A DNA stretch of 64,000 nucleotides from Bacteroidota bacterium (GCA_947476185.1 CANJPX010000007.1:1-64000); one strand, 5' to 3'; positions 15,964 to 25,525 are shown, counted from the first letter of the stretch. A program made the numbers and translations. The notes: generated from the sequence alone by a model not told the origin.

Positions 15964-18669
15964 CTATTTCAATTCCATTTTTCGTTTTTGAAAACCAAAA
16001 TCTAAGATCTTGTCAATAAAATCGTATGGTTTATAGCCATTGATGGCTGTTTGATGAAAGATGCAGGTTGCAGGGGTCATGCCGGGCAAAGAATTCACTT
16101 CAATAAAGATTACTTCTACCCGATTCACATCGTAGATCCGGACAAATGCATCAATACGAGTGTACCCGTTAATGTTCAATAATTTTGCAGCTGCACCTAA
16201 TGTTTGTTTTACTTTATCGGAAATGTGCTGACGTTCTTTCAAATCTTTTGAATAACGCGCCGGAGTAATATTCTGACCTTGACCTGCCAGAAACTTTTCT
16301 TCCAATGACAACACTTCGCCTTCACTTAATGCTTCTGATGCTTCAAAAACTTCGTAGTGCACATTGCCTTCTTTATCAAATTTGGTAAGCATTCCGCCCG
16401 TTACTTCCAAAAAGTGTTTCGCATCTTTTTTTGAGATCAATTCTTCCACCAATATAACCGACTTTTTAGGGAATTCTTCTTTGTCTTTTATATGCAATAA
16501 TTGTGCAGCTGCATGTTCCAATTTTTCTTCCTTCCGGAAAATCAGTTTCGCAAAAGCTACAAACTCTTCAGGTGTTTTAATTTTTTTTACTGCTGAGGAA
16601 CATCCATCATCCACAGGCTTTGCGATAAACGGATAATGGATCTTGTCCTTAATAGTATTTAATACTTTTGTATGATCCGCATTCCAATCCACTTCCGTAA
16701 CCAACAAATGTTCGGCAACAAGAAAACCATTTTGTTTTAAGATCTCATTGGTTCTGTATTTATCAATTGTAATTTGAGAACTTGCAACACCCGAACCATT
16801 GTAAGGCAAACCAACTCTTTCCAAATTAGCTTGTATAGCGCCGTCTTCACCTGGTCGACCATGCAGCGCAATAAAAACACAATCAACCATTTCACCCAAC
16901 TCTTCGTATGTAATTTTTTTAGGCTTTGCTAAATTGTCGGTGTTCGAATATTTTGTTGTAATGGCCGAACATTCATTCATGATCTCTTTTACAAGATCAT
17001 GAATTTTATAATTATCGATCTTATCTTTTATATCATCTGCATTATCTTTCAATAAAATATTTACAGGTATTTGATACATGATATGTTCCTCATTGCTTCC
17101 AGTAAGGAACACAGGAATAGGTTCATATTTAATGGATGAAGCTAATTTCTCATAAATATTTCTGCCACTTTCAACCGAAATATGTCGTTCGGAAGAATAA
17201 CCTCCCAATACTACAGCCACCTTGATCTTATTGGTTGCCGCATTTTTATCCAATTTGATAGCGCTATCTAATTTATTTAACAGCTCATCAAAGACTCCGC
17301 TATTCCTAGTTGCGATAATTCGTTGAGCCAATGAGGTACGAATGATATACGTAAGAAATTGTGAAGGATTCAAACCTATTTCAGCTGCCTGGTGGAAGAA
17401 AAAAGAAGAAGGCATCATTCCAGAAGTGGTGTTCGGATCATTCAAAAAGATCTTTCCTTCATTGGAAATGAAACCATCAATACGTGCATATACGTCGAAA
17501 TTCAGCGCATAAAACAAACGTTCACATTCCTTACGGATTGCTTGAATTTGAGTATTCGGCAGATCGATCGGAGTAATCTTGCGAGATAAACCGGGTAAAT
17601 ATTTTGAGCGGTAATCGAATAATTCTTTACCTTTTCTTATCTCGGTCGGTGGCAACGCAATGGCTTTTCCAGCCTCATCCTGAGCTACAATGCAAGAAAA
17701 TTCTTTCCCTTCAATAAATCCTTCGATAAGCACTTTACTTTCTCCATCCAAAGCAGACAAAACAACACCTTCATTTTCTGTTTCAAAAGTTTTATCCAGA
17801 TATTCAATTAAATCTTGTGGATGATATGCAATGCTTTCAACTTTCAACGTTGAACTTTGAACTTTTACCGGCATGCCAATTCCTTCACGAATATCAGCCA
17901 GTTCACGAATAAAAATATTTTTTCCGACAGTATCTAATTTATTCCAATCTGCAGCATCTAGCCATTTGGTAAAAAAAGCCTTTTCAACAGCTTCCATGAA
18001 TTTAAAATTATCATCCTCATGTAAAATACTTATCCCGATGGAAGAGCCTTGATTGGCAGGCTTTATAACAAGCGGCAGACCAATTTCTTTTTTTGCTTTT
18101 TCAAAAGCATTCTTACAATCACCATTAATATATGTATTTCTGTTAATTGTAAAAAACTTCGGACTATTAAATCCAGCATTTACCATAAGACGTTTTTGAA
18201 CGCTTTTATCGATGCCGATAGCAGAAGGTAAAATTCCGGAGCCAGAATATGGTATTCCAAGATATTCAAACAATCCTTGAATTTTACCATCTTCACCGTA
18301 TGAACCATGCAGACATAAAAAGGCGAAATCGAAATGCAATTTAAGTTCATTAGGTGCTAGTTTCTTCCCAATTTTGCTGATAATTTCAAGTTGCTGATCA
18401 TCCGATAATTTTCCAATTTGCTCTGTATAAATTTGAAAATCACCATCCTTGGTTGGAATAAATTCTGACGGAGGATAAAAATCGCGAATACTACCTTTAT
18501 AGACATATTCCCAGTTAAGCAAAACAAAATTCCCGAAACTATCCACAAAAACGGGAATTGCCTCGAAAAGAGATTTATTTAGATTATCGTAAACTGTTCG
18601 TCCGCCCGCAAATGAAATTTCCCGTTCCTTAGAAAAGCCGCCAAAAATGATCCCTATTTTTATTTTCAT
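15964..18669 (-). CDS. Tandem (two-module) D-alanine-D-alanine ligase
   Basis: A 901-residue protein made of two complete Ddl-like ATP-grasp modules; a normal Ddl has 300-370 residues. Ddl joins two D-Ala for peptidoglycan precursors. Module 1 (about 1-475) has GGFSKEREIS (Glu15), LHGSYGEDGKIQG, QGSSIG and an omega-loop tyrosine in FDYRSKY (Tyr353). Its metal-site motif, however, is NDPNTTSGM, with Asp411 where Ddl has Glu. Module 2 (about 480-901) has GGYSSERHIS (Glu494), LHGRPGEDGAIQ and an intact EVNSLPGMT (Glu857), but Leu789 replaces the omega-loop Tyr and DGCSSA replaces the serine loop. The modules may have different roles or substrates. Proximity to the PASTA and RluA genes suggests this is the housekeeping ddl locus. 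Confidence 0.9.
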   Translation of the reverse strand: MKIKIGIIFGGFSKEREISFAGGRTVYDNLNKSLFEAIPVFVDSFGNFVLLNWEYVYKGSIRDFYPPSEFIPTKDGDFQIYTEQIGKLSDDQQLEIISKIGKKLAPNELKLHFDFAFLCLHGSYGEDGKIQGLFEYLGIPYSGSGILPSAIGIDKSVQKRLMVNAGFNSPKFFTINRNTYINGDCKNAFEKAKKEIGLPLVIKPANQGSSIGISILHEDDNFKFMEAVEKAFFTKWLDAADWNKLDTVGKNIFIRELADIREGIGMPVKVQSSTLKVESIAYHPQDLIEYLDKTFETENEGVVLSALDGESKVLIEGFIEGKEFSCIVAQDEAGKAIALPPTEIRKGKELFDYRSKYLPGLSRKITPIDLPNTQIQAIRKECERLFYALNFDVYARIDGFISNEGKIFLNDPNTTSGMMPSSFFFHQAAEIGLNPSQFLTYIIRTSLAQRIIATRNSGVFDELLNKLDSAIKLDKNAATNKIKVAVVLGGYSSERHISVESGRNIYEKLASSIKYEPIPVFLTGSNEEHIMYQIPVNILLKDNADDIKDKIDNYKIHDLVKEIMNECSAITTKYSNTDNLAKPKKITYEELGEMVDCVFIALHGRPGEDGAIQANLERVGLPYNGSGVASSQITIDKYRTNEILKQNGFLVAEHLLVTEVDWNADHTKVLNTIKDKIHYPFIAKPVDDGCSSAVKKIKTPEEFVAFAKLIFRKEEKLEHAAAQLLHIKDKEEFPKKSVILVEELISKKDAKHFLEVTGGMLTKFDKEGNVHYEVFEASEALSEGEVLSLEEKFLAGQGQNITPARYSKDLKERQHISDKVKQTLGAAAKLLNINGYTRIDAFVRIYDVNRVEVIFIEVNSLPGMTPATCIFHQTAINGYKPYDFIDKILDFGFQKRKMELK
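17834..17867. repeat. Repeat-like TTCAAAGTTCAACGTTGAAAG stretch inside the ddl gene
   Basis: Reading TAAAAGTTCAAAGTTCAACGTTGAAAGTTGAAAG on the coding strand, this is a GTTCAAA/GTTGAAA alternation like intergenic repeats of environmental Bacteroidota. It encodes KVQSSTLKVES in a long insertion of Ddl module 1, in frame. Confidence 0.5.
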
Positions 18670-18809
18670 ATACCTTACACTTGCCTACCCATAAGGGAAA
18701 GACATATTAAATTTATTAAAACTGATACTGACTCAAATTAATATCCACACCAATTGGTATCTGACAAAAATTATAGTTCTTACAAAATTAAGATTATCGA
18801 AGCGTGTAT

Positions 18810-19388
18810 TTATGCAAGCGTATTCAAGTATTCAACAAGTTTATTAACCGCTAAAGCACGATGGCTGATTTTATTCTTTTCGGAAAGGCCCATTTCGGCA
18901 AAGGATATGTTAAAGCCATCCGGTAGAAAGATCGGGTCATAACCGAAACCCTGAGATCCTTTTTTTTCTGTTAGGATCTGCCCATTCACTATCCCTTCAA
19001 ATTGAATTTCCATTCCATCTATTATCAAAGAAATAACGGTTTTAAACCTAGCGTTGCGATTTTTCAGTCCAGACATTTCTGAGAGTACTTTATCCATATT
19101 TTCATTAGCATCCTTACTTTCACCGGCATATCGGGCAGAAAGCACACCGGGCTCCCAATCCAATGACTCAATCTCTAATCCAGTATCATCAGCAAAACAG
19201 TTCTTATGATATTTTTCAAATACATAATAAGCTTTTTGATAGGCATTTCCTTCAATCGTTGTTTGAGTTTCAGGAATTTCTTCTTGACAATTGATGTCAT
19301 TCAGACTTAATATCTCTATTGAATCAGGAATCAGAGATTGGATCTCCTTTGCTTTATTTTGATTGGCGGTGGCGAAGACGAGAATCAT
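18810..19388 (-). CDS. rdgB: XTP/dITP (non-canonical purine NTP) pyrophosphatase, RdgB/HAM1 family
   Basis: Hydrolyses dITP, XTP and ITP to monophosphates, cleaning the nucleotide pool. The 192-residue protein has the family opening LVFATANQNKAKEI, the metal-site block CFADDTGLEIESLDWEPGV, the RYAGE motif, the GSQGFGYDPIF substrate loop and the KNKISHRALA ending. Length is standard. It follows its own promoter-like box and is divergent from the polysaccharide island. The 140-bp gap to ddl shows no gene. Confidence 0.96.
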   Translation of the reverse strand: MILVFATANQNKAKEIQSLIPDSIEILSLNDINCQEEIPETQTTIEGNAYQKAYYVFEKYHKNCFADDTGLEIESLDWEPGVLSARYAGESKDANENMDKVLSEMSGLKNRNARFKTVISLIIDGMEIQFEGIVNGQILTEKKGSQGFGYDPIFLPDGFNISFAEMGLSEKNKISHRALAVNKLVEYLNTLA

Positions 19389-19407
19389 GGATAATTATAT
19401 TTGGCAA

Positions 19408-19415
19408 CAAAAATA
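19408..19415 (-). promoter_or_regulatory. -7 promoter box TATTTTTG for rdgB
   Basis: On the minus strand TATTTTTG matches TAnnTTTG, 19 nt upstream of the rdgB ATG. On the plus strand a near match TATCTTTA (19450-19457) could serve the island genes. Confidence 0.45.
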
Positions 19416-19485
19416 CAATTTTGTCAATTAAATAATGGTTAATTTTTCCTATCTTTAGAATCTTAATGACACCTTTAAGTTTTGT

Positions 19486-20373
19486 ATGAGTAGACCAATT
19501 GATGTAATGATTGTAGGAGCCCAAAAAGCTGGAACAACTTCCCTTTTAAGATATTTAGGCGAACATCCCGAATGTATTACACATCCTCAAAAAGAGTTTG
19601 CTTTCTTTGTAGATTCTCATGAATATAATAATAACTATAATCAGGCATTTAATAAGTATTTTCCGAACAAAACAATTCCTCTAAACTTAAAAATTGTAGC
19701 TAAAAGTGCCGGATTATATGCTAATGAAAATGCAATAAAGAGACTTTATGATCATAATCCCAAATGCGAACTAATTATCATTCTCCGCAATCCTGTTGAA
19801 AGAGCCTATTCTTCCTATTTAATGGAGAAAAATTACGGTTCTGCAAAATTTGAATTTTCAGAATTACCAGAATTAATGAAGGAACATAAAGAAAATGATG
19901 AAAGTTGGGGTTTTAATTTTTTTATAGAATATGGGTTCTATGCTAAGCACTTGAATAATATTTATAAATACTTTCCAAAAGAACAAGTTTACGTAATTTT
20001 ATATGACGAATTAAAAAACCATACGCTGAAAGTTTGTCAGGACATTTTCAATATCATCAATATCGATAATCTATTTCAACCCAATGTGGAAGTGAAACAT
20101 AACGTGACACAAAAAATGTATTCTCAATTTTATGCCAGAGTAACAAAACACATCCTCAAAAAAAAAGGCGTTTTCAGAAGGCTTTTTTTGAAAATTATCC
20201 CAACTAACAAGGCATACAAATTTGGTGAAAAATTAAGATTGATAAATAAAAAAAATGGTAAAAATTCCGAAATGAATGATTCCGAAAAAAAATATTTAAT
20301 CACTTTTTATAAACAACATAACGATGAATTGGAAAAAATAATAAAATGTGACTTATCTGATTGGAACAAATAA
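19486..20373 (+). CDS. PAPS-dependent sulfotransferase (polysaccharide-modifying)
   Basis: A 295-residue cytosolic sulfotransferase. The 5'-phosphosulfate loop GAQKAGTTSLLRYL lies at residues 11-24, and the 3'-phosphate-binding block RNPVERAYSSYL lies around 105-116; together they bind PAPS. A C-terminal polar region follows. As the first gene of the polysaccharide island, 4 bp ahead of the exporter permease, it most likely sulfates a sugar of the exported glycan. Acceptor specificity cannot be read out. No PAPS synthesis genes are in the window. Confidence 0.88.
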   Translation: MSRPIDVMIVGAQKAGTTSLLRYLGEHPECITHPQKEFAFFVDSHEYNNNYNQAFNKYFPNKTIPLNLKIVAKSAGLYANENAIKRLYDHNPKCELIIILRNPVERAYSSYLMEKNYGSAKFEFSELPELMKEHKENDESWGFNFFIEYGFYAKHLNNIYKYFPKEQVYVILYDELKNHTLKVCQDIFNIINIDNLFQPNVEVKHNVTQKMYSQFYARVTKHILKKKGVFRRLFLKIIPTNKAYKFGEKLRLINKKNGKNSEMNDSEKKYLITFYKQHNDELEKIIKCDLSDWNK

Positions 20374-20376
20374 AAT

Positions 20377-21198
20377 ATGGAATACGAAATAAGACCAAAA
20401 GAAAAATTGAATCTTGGAATTGCTGAATTATGGCAATACAGAGAATTGTTTTATTTTTTCACTTGGCGTGACATAAAAGTAAAATACAAACAAACTGTTC
20501 TTGGTTTTTTATGGGCGATATTACAGCCACTTATTATGACTATGCTTTTTTCTTTCAGTTTAGGGAAAATAATATCGAACAACACGCAATTAAATATGCC
20601 TTATCCATTATTTGCATTAAGTGGACTAATAGTATGGAACATATTTTCTTCAGGATTATCGGGTGCCGGGAATAGCATGGTCACAAATTCAAATATTATA
20701 AAAAAAATATATTTTCCAAGATTAATTATTCCAATTTCTGCAGTACTAGTTTCACTATTCGATTTTATTATGGCCTTTATAATTTTCATCGGAATGCTTA
20801 TCTATTATCAAACTGATATACATATTTTAAATTTTATTATTTTTTTTCCATTGAGTATTTTGATTACCTGCATTTCAACATTTGGTCTGGGTTGTTGGCT
20901 TGCTGCCTTAAATATAAAATACCGCGATTTCAGGTATATTATCCCTTTTATGATACAAGGATTATTATTTTTAACTCCAGTTATTTACCCTCTTTCATTA
21001 ATTAGTAACTTAAAAATAAAATATTTATTAGCCTTGAATCCAATGTATTCAGCAGTTGAACTTTCCAGATATGCTGTTACTACAAAACCCCTTGATTCAA
21101 ATTTGATGCTTGTAAGTGTACTATCAGCTATACTATTTTTTATAATTGGCGTATTTTATTTTAGAAAAACAGAAGCTTATTTTGCAGATTTAGCATAA
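20377..21198 (+). CDS. wzm: Polysaccharide ABC exporter permease (Wzm/TagG family)
   Basis: A 273-residue ABC-2 type permease with six predicted membrane helices. The N-terminal ELWQYRELFYFFTWRDIKVKYKQTVLGFLWAILQP signature marks the Wzm/TagG/KpsM group, which moves lipid-linked O-antigen or capsule chains across the inner membrane. The ATPase gene starts 1 bp after its stop, so the two are a coupled pair. Confidence 0.93.
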   Translation: MEYEIRPKEKLNLGIAELWQYRELFYFFTWRDIKVKYKQTVLGFLWAILQPLIMTMLFSFSLGKIISNNTQLNMPYPLFALSGLIVWNIFSSGLSGAGNSMVTNSNIIKKIYFPRLIIPISAVLVSLFDFIMAFIIFIGMLIYYQTDIHILNFIIFFPLSILITCISTFGLGCWLAALNIKYRDFRYIIPFMIQGLLFLTPVIYPLSLISNLKIKYLLALNPMYSAVELSRYAVTTKPLDSNLMLVSVLSAILFFIIGVFYFRKTEAYFADLA

Positions 21199-21199
21199 A

Positions 21200-22393
21200 A
21201 TGAAACCAATATTAGAAATACAAAACATTTCAAAAAAATTTCGTATTCAACACGAAACACAACCTTATTTAAGTTTACGTGATTCCATTATCAATACTAT
21301 TAAGTCCCCTTTTCAAAAAACAGCAGGAAGTAAAGACGAAGATTTTTATGCCCTAAACAATATCAGTTTTAATATAATGCCGGGCGAAAGTGTTGGAATT
21401 ATTGGAAAAAACGGAGCAGGAAAATCAACACTACTAAAAATATTATCAAAAATAACACCACCGAGTTCTGGAAAAATTATTTCAAGAGGACGTATTGCCA
21501 GTTTATTGGAAGTAGGCACAGGGTTCCATCCTGAGTTAAGCGGCAGGGAAAATATATTTATGAATGGTTCTATTTTAGGGATGCGCAAAAAAGAAATTCT
21601 GAAAAATTTTGATGCCATTGTTGATTTTGCAGGAGTAGAAAAATTTATTGACACCCCTCTTAAACATTACAGCTCAGGAATGCAACTTCGCTTAGCATTT
21701 GCCGTAGCTGCTTTTTTAGAGAATGAGATCCTGATCATAGATGAAGTATTAGCCGTTGGCGATGCCGAGTTTCAAAAAAAATGTATGGGTAAAATGGAAG
21801 ATGTTACCCATAGCGGCCGAACAGTTTTATTTGTTAGCCATAATATGGGGATTGTCACACAATTGTGTAGTAAGGGAATTTATTTAGAAAGAGGAATTGT
21901 AAAAAAAGAAGATTCAATTAGTAACATAATAGCCCAATACCTCCATTCGGAAGATAACGCCTCATTTATAAATGAAACAAAAACACAACAAAAAATAGAC
22001 CTTCTTAAGGTACAAACAACAAACAACAATACTGAGTTAAAATCAACTTTTAAAGTTGATGAAGAAATTTACATACCATTTAAATTAAGAATAAATGCAA
22101 ACAACTCTGGCTACTCTTTGATGATTACGATAACAAATCTTTTAAAATCTCCCGTTTTTTCGGCTGAGACTATAATTGATAATGAAGATATTGTTTTAAA
22201 AATAAACAAACACTTTCTTACAGAAGGACAATATAATTTGAGTCTTAGAATTCATATACCTAATAAAGAATTAGTACATCATTATGAAGATTTATTAACA
22301 TTTTCAATCATTGATCTGCAATCCGATTTTATGATATATAACGTGAACAATTACTTCTATGGTAGTGTTTTTGGTAATTATGAATGGCTATGA
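21200..22393 (+). CDS. wzt: Polysaccharide ABC exporter ATPase with C-terminal carbohydrate-binding domain (Wzt)
   Basis: A 397-residue ATPase that powers export with the adjacent permease. It has Walker A GIIGKNGAGKSTLLKIL (about 68-84), ABC signature SSGMQLRLAFA, Walker B ILIIDEV and the H-loop FVSHNMG. About 130 residues beyond the nucleotide-binding domain (roughly 265-397) are beta-rich and match the position of the Wzt C-terminal domain. In characterised O-antigen systems that domain recognises a modified non-reducing end of the finished chain. Export here may thus depend on a terminal cap such as methyl, sulfate or acyl. Confidence 0.93.
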   Translation: MKPILEIQNISKKFRIQHETQPYLSLRDSIINTIKSPFQKTAGSKDEDFYALNNISFNIMPGESVGIIGKNGAGKSTLLKILSKITPPSSGKIISRGRIASLLEVGTGFHPELSGRENIFMNGSILGMRKKEILKNFDAIVDFAGVEKFIDTPLKHYSSGMQLRLAFAVAAFLENEILIIDEVLAVGDAEFQKKCMGKMEDVTHSGRTVLFVSHNMGIVTQLCSKGIYLERGIVKKEDSISNIIAQYLHSEDNASFINETKTQQKIDLLKVQTTNNNTELKSTFKVDEEIYIPFKLRINANNSGYSLMITITNLLKSPVFSAETIIDNEDIVLKINKHFLTEGQYNLSLRIHIPNKELVHHYEDLLTFSIIDLQSDFMIYNVNNYFYGSVFGNYEWL

Positions 22394-22992
22394 AAATAAC
22401 TGAATTATTACCTTTTTTATTTTTTAAAAAAAAGCAAGAGTTTGTCTTTACAAAAGAGCTATTTTCAGGTTCCAATATAAAAATTGGCAATTACACTTAT
22501 GGTGTCCCAAAAATATATTCTTGGGATAAAAACACCAAACTTGAAATTGGAAAATTTTGCTCAATCGCTGATAATGTAAAAATTATTTTAGGTGGAAATC
22601 ATAGAACTGATTGGATTTCAACTTACCCTTTCAATGTATTAAATAATAGTTTTATAAATGGAAAAACTGTAAAAGGACATCCCTCGACAAAAGGAAACAT
22701 AAAAATTGGAAATGATGTATGGATAGGAAATGACGTAATAATATTATCAGGTGTAACAATTGGTGACGGTGCAGTTATTGGAGCAGGTAGTGTTATTTCG
22801 AAATCAATTCAAGCCTATGAAATCGTTGCAGGAAATCCTGCCAAACATTTAAGAAAAAGGTTTTCAGAAGAAATAATTTCTGATTTATTACAAATCGAAT
22901 GGTGGAATTGGCCTGAAAATAAAATAAATGAAAATATTCAATTAATATGCTCTGAAAATATTCAAGCATTTATAGATAAGCATTTAAAATAA
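22390..22992 (+). CDS. Hexapeptide-repeat acyltransferase (CatB/Vat-like)
   Basis: The ORF track starts at 22384, but the ATG at 22390 overlaps the wzt stop as ATGA, the usual coupling, so I use it (200 residues). The left-handed beta-helix of the xenobiotic/sugar O-acetyltransferase group is evident: KFCSIADNVKII, the catalytic-His-type loop GGNHRTDW, then IGNDVWIGNDVIILSGVTIG and AGNPAKHLRKRF. It probably O-acetylates (or otherwise acylates) a sugar of the exported glycan. Antibiotic acetylation is unlikely in this context. Confidence 0.88.
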   Translation: MKITELLPFLFFKKKQEFVFTKELFSGSNIKIGNYTYGVPKIYSWDKNTKLEIGKFCSIADNVKIILGGNHRTDWISTYPFNVLNNSFINGKTVKGHPSTKGNIKIGNDVWIGNDVIILSGVTIGDGAVIGAGSVISKSIQAYEIVAGNPAKHLRKRFSEEIISDLLQIEWWNWPENKINENIQLICSENIQAFIDKHLK

Positions 22993-22999
22993 AGTAAAA

Positions 23000-23653
23000 A
23001 TGTATATTCCTTCTCTTTACGATATTAAAAACAAAAATTATTATGAATTCAATCGGTTGGAAATGTTACAATTCATTCCAAAGGATGCAAAATTTATTTT
23101 GGATGTGGGTTGTGCTTCCGGAAAATTTGGTTTGGAAGTAAAAAAACAAAACAACTGTTTGGTTTGGGGAGTAGAACCTAATAAAGAAGCCGCAGAGCTT
23201 GCAAAAAAAAATCTTGATAATGTCATTAACTCACTATTTGATAATAACACCGATTTTGGCGGTCAAAAATTTGACTGTATTATTTTTAACGATGTGTTGG
23301 AACATTTAGTTGATCCATACTCAACAATTGAAATTTGTAAGAAACACCTTAACCCTAAAGGATACATAGTCAGCTCAATACCAAATGTATTTTATTACTG
23401 GAATTTTATTCAAAATATACTTCAGCAAGATTGGAAATACGAAGATGCAGGAATTATGGATAAAACACATTTGCGTTTTTTTTCATCAAAAAGTATTAAA
23501 AAAATGTTTGCCGAATCGGGTGGGGAAATCATTAAACATGAAGGTATTAATTCCTATTATTCGCGTAAATTCAAGATACTGAACTGGCTACTGCTTTTTA
23601 AAATAAATTCATGGCAATTCCAGCAGTTTGCAACAGTAGTTAAATATAAATAA
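23000..23653 (+). CDS. Class I SAM-dependent methyltransferase
   Basis: A 217-residue enzyme with SAM-binding motif I ILDVGCASGKFG (about 33-44), an acidic residue after the second strand (VEPN), and motif DCIIFNDVLEHL typical of Methyltransf_23/11 proteins. It lies between an acyltransferase and a glycosyltransferase in the export cluster, so it probably methylates a glycan or lipid-linked sugar. The stop overlaps the next start by one base (TAATG). Confidence 0.85.
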   Translation: MYIPSLYDIKNKNYYEFNRLEMLQFIPKDAKFILDVGCASGKFGLEVKKQNNCLVWGVEPNKEAAELAKKNLDNVINSLFDNNTDFGGQKFDCIIFNDVLEHLVDPYSTIEICKKHLNPKGYIVSSIPNVFYYWNFIQNILQQDWKYEDAGIMDKTHLRFFSSKSIKKMFAESGGEIIKHEGINSYYSRKFKILNWLLLFKINSWQFQQFATVVKYK

Positions 23654-24519
23654 TGGTTTCAATTATCATCATAAATTACAAAACATTAGATTACACAAAA
23701 AAGTGTATTGAATCGATTATTCAATACACAAAAAACATTGCCTTTGAAATTATTTTAGTAGATAATTTTTCAAATGATGGTTCAGCAGAAAAATTAAAAC
23801 AGTTGCACCCAACTATAAAACACATTCAAAACAATACAAACTCAGGGTTTTCAAAAGCTAACAATTTAGGGATACTAAAAGCTAAAGGAGAAATAATTCT
23901 TTTATTAAACAGTGACACGGAACTTTTTGAAGACACTATCAGCTATTGCTACCATTACATAATGAATGGCAAAACAAATAGCATAGTTTCCTGCAAATTA
24001 ATTTATCCTAACAATCAAATTCAGTATCAATGTTCTACTTTTCCAAGTATTAAGAATAATATTGTAGAAATCTTTAGATTACAAAAATTGCTAACAAAAG
24101 AAAAAGCTGCTAAACTTTTATTCTCAACATACTTTGACCATAATAGTGAAGCAGAACCAGAATGGATATGGGGTACATTTTTCATGTTTCATAAAAAATG
24201 TTTAGAGAAGTTAAATCAAAAACAACTAGATGATACCTTTTTTATGTATGGAGAAGATATGAAATGGTGTTATGATTTTAAGCAAGTCGGGTGCAAGATC
24301 GTTTATCTACCTTATAAAAAAATAATACATCATGTAGGCAAATCGTCAACTCATATTTCAGAAAAAACAAATCAAATTATCAAAAATGAATTACAATTTA
24401 TTTGTTTGGTAAAAGGAAGAACTTATAAATTAATATACAAGGCGATAAGAATTTTAAATTTACTGAGTAGCCTTAAAGCCAATAACTATAAGTTGTCTAA
24501 ATTATATTCAAAATATTAA
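23653..24519 (+). CDS. Family 2 glycosyltransferase (rhamnosyltransferase-like)
   Basis: A 288-residue inverting GT2. It has the nucleotide-binding start VSIIIINYKTLDYT, then VDNFSNDGS, the GFSKANNLG block, the DxD-type LLLNSDTE and a late ED motif (FFMYGEDMKWCYDF) for the catalytic base. The pattern is closest to WbbL-like rhamnosyltransferases. It should add one sugar to the undecaprenyl-linked chain on the cytoplasmic face. Translationally coupled to the methyltransferase before it; the next gene begins 1 bp after its stop. Confidence 0.9.
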   Translation: MVSIIIINYKTLDYTKKCIESIIQYTKNIAFEIILVDNFSNDGSAEKLKQLHPTIKHIQNNTNSGFSKANNLGILKAKGEIILLLNSDTELFEDTISYCYHYIMNGKTNSIVSCKLIYPNNQIQYQCSTFPSIKNNIVEIFRLQKLLTKEKAAKLLFSTYFDHNSEAEPEWIWGTFFMFHKKCLEKLNQKQLDDTFFMYGEDMKWCYDFKQVGCKIVYLPYKKIIHHVGKSSTHISEKTNQIIKNELQFICLVKGRTYKLIYKAIRILNLLSSLKANNYKLSKLYSKY

Positions 24520-24520
24520 A

Positions 24521-25525
24521 ATGGTTTTAAGTGTCATCATTCCAACTTACCAAAGGAACAAAATACTTCCAATTGTACTTCAACACCTAGCAAATGCTTT
24601 AGTAAATATAAATGCAGAAATTATTGTAATAAATGATGATAAACAAAATCAAATATTGCCAATAAGTTTAAACAACAATGATATTCCTTTAAATATTTAT
24701 AATAATAAAAAGGCTGGTGCAGCTTCTGCAAGAAATTATGGTTCTAACATTGCAAATGGTGAGATTTTATTATTTTTAGATGATGATATTTTAATTGATT
24801 CTGAAACTATATCATCAATACTTAAAATACATACAGAATATGATAAAGCAATTTCTACACCAATCTGGGAATATAGTAGTGAAATGAAAATACTTTTAAA
24901 TAAAAATTCTTTCGGAAAATTCAGATTGATATATGACTACGGTAGCATTAGAGGAAGAAAAAATAATGAAACAAAAGAAAACTCAAAACATTACTTAGTG
25001 GATTCATTGGCATCGTTCTGTTTGTCGATCAAAAAAAAGCATTTTATTCAATTGAACGGGATGGATGATTTATTTCCATATGCAGGCTGCGAGGATCAGG
25101 AGTTTTCAGCACGGGCAAAGCAAAATGGATTTATATTACTACTCGATGAAAACAACACAGTACTTCATCATGAAATTGATAGAATTCAAAAATCAGTTTG
25201 GTTAAATAGGCAATACAATGGCGTGCAAGGATTTGTAAGGCTTGCAAATTTATACCCTGACAAAAAAAAACTCGAACTATGGTATGAGAACACGCCTATC
25301 TCAAAAAGCGATTCGACAAAATTGAAAATCAAGAAAGTTATTAAGAAAATAGCAAGACAGAATTTTTCGATAACTATTGTTAATTCCCTTACTTACTTAT
25401 TAGAATCGTTAAAAGTCAACTATTCCATTTTAGAAAAAATATATTTAATTCAAACAGGCATTTACATTAATAAAGGATTTAACAATTCATATGAAAACCA
25501 CTCACATAGCAATGACAATGGCTAA
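24521..25525 (+). CDS. Family 2 glycosyltransferase
   Basis: A 334-residue GT-A enzyme: LSVIIPTYQRN at the start, AGAASARNYGSNIA, the metal-binding LLFLDDDIL and an acidic GCEDQEFSARAKQNG block acting as the ED motif. The C-terminal 100 residues are basic and lack membrane helices. The 3' end overlaps the next glycosyltransferase by 35 bp. Donor and acceptor are unknown. Confidence 0.88.
   Translation: MVLSVIIPTYQRNKILPIVLQHLANALVNINAEIIVINDDKQNQILPISLNNNDIPLNIYNNKKAGAASARNYGSNIANGEILLFLDDDILIDSETISSILKIHTEYDKAISTPIWEYSSEMKILLNKNSFGKFRLIYDYGSIRGRKNNETKENSKHYLVDSLASFCLSIKKKHFIQLNGMDDLFPYAGCEDQEFSARAKQNGFILLLDENNTVLHHEIDRIQKSVWLNRQYNGVQGFVRLANLYPDKKKLELWYENTPISKSDSTKLKIKKVIKKIARQNFSITIVNSLTYLLESLKVNYSILEKIYLIQTGIYINKGFNNSYENHSHSNDNG

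Noticed and set aside
22390-22992. Chloramphenicol or streptogramin acetyltransferase (resistance gene)
   Set aside because: The hexapeptide family is shared, but placement in a glycan export operon favours sugar acylation.
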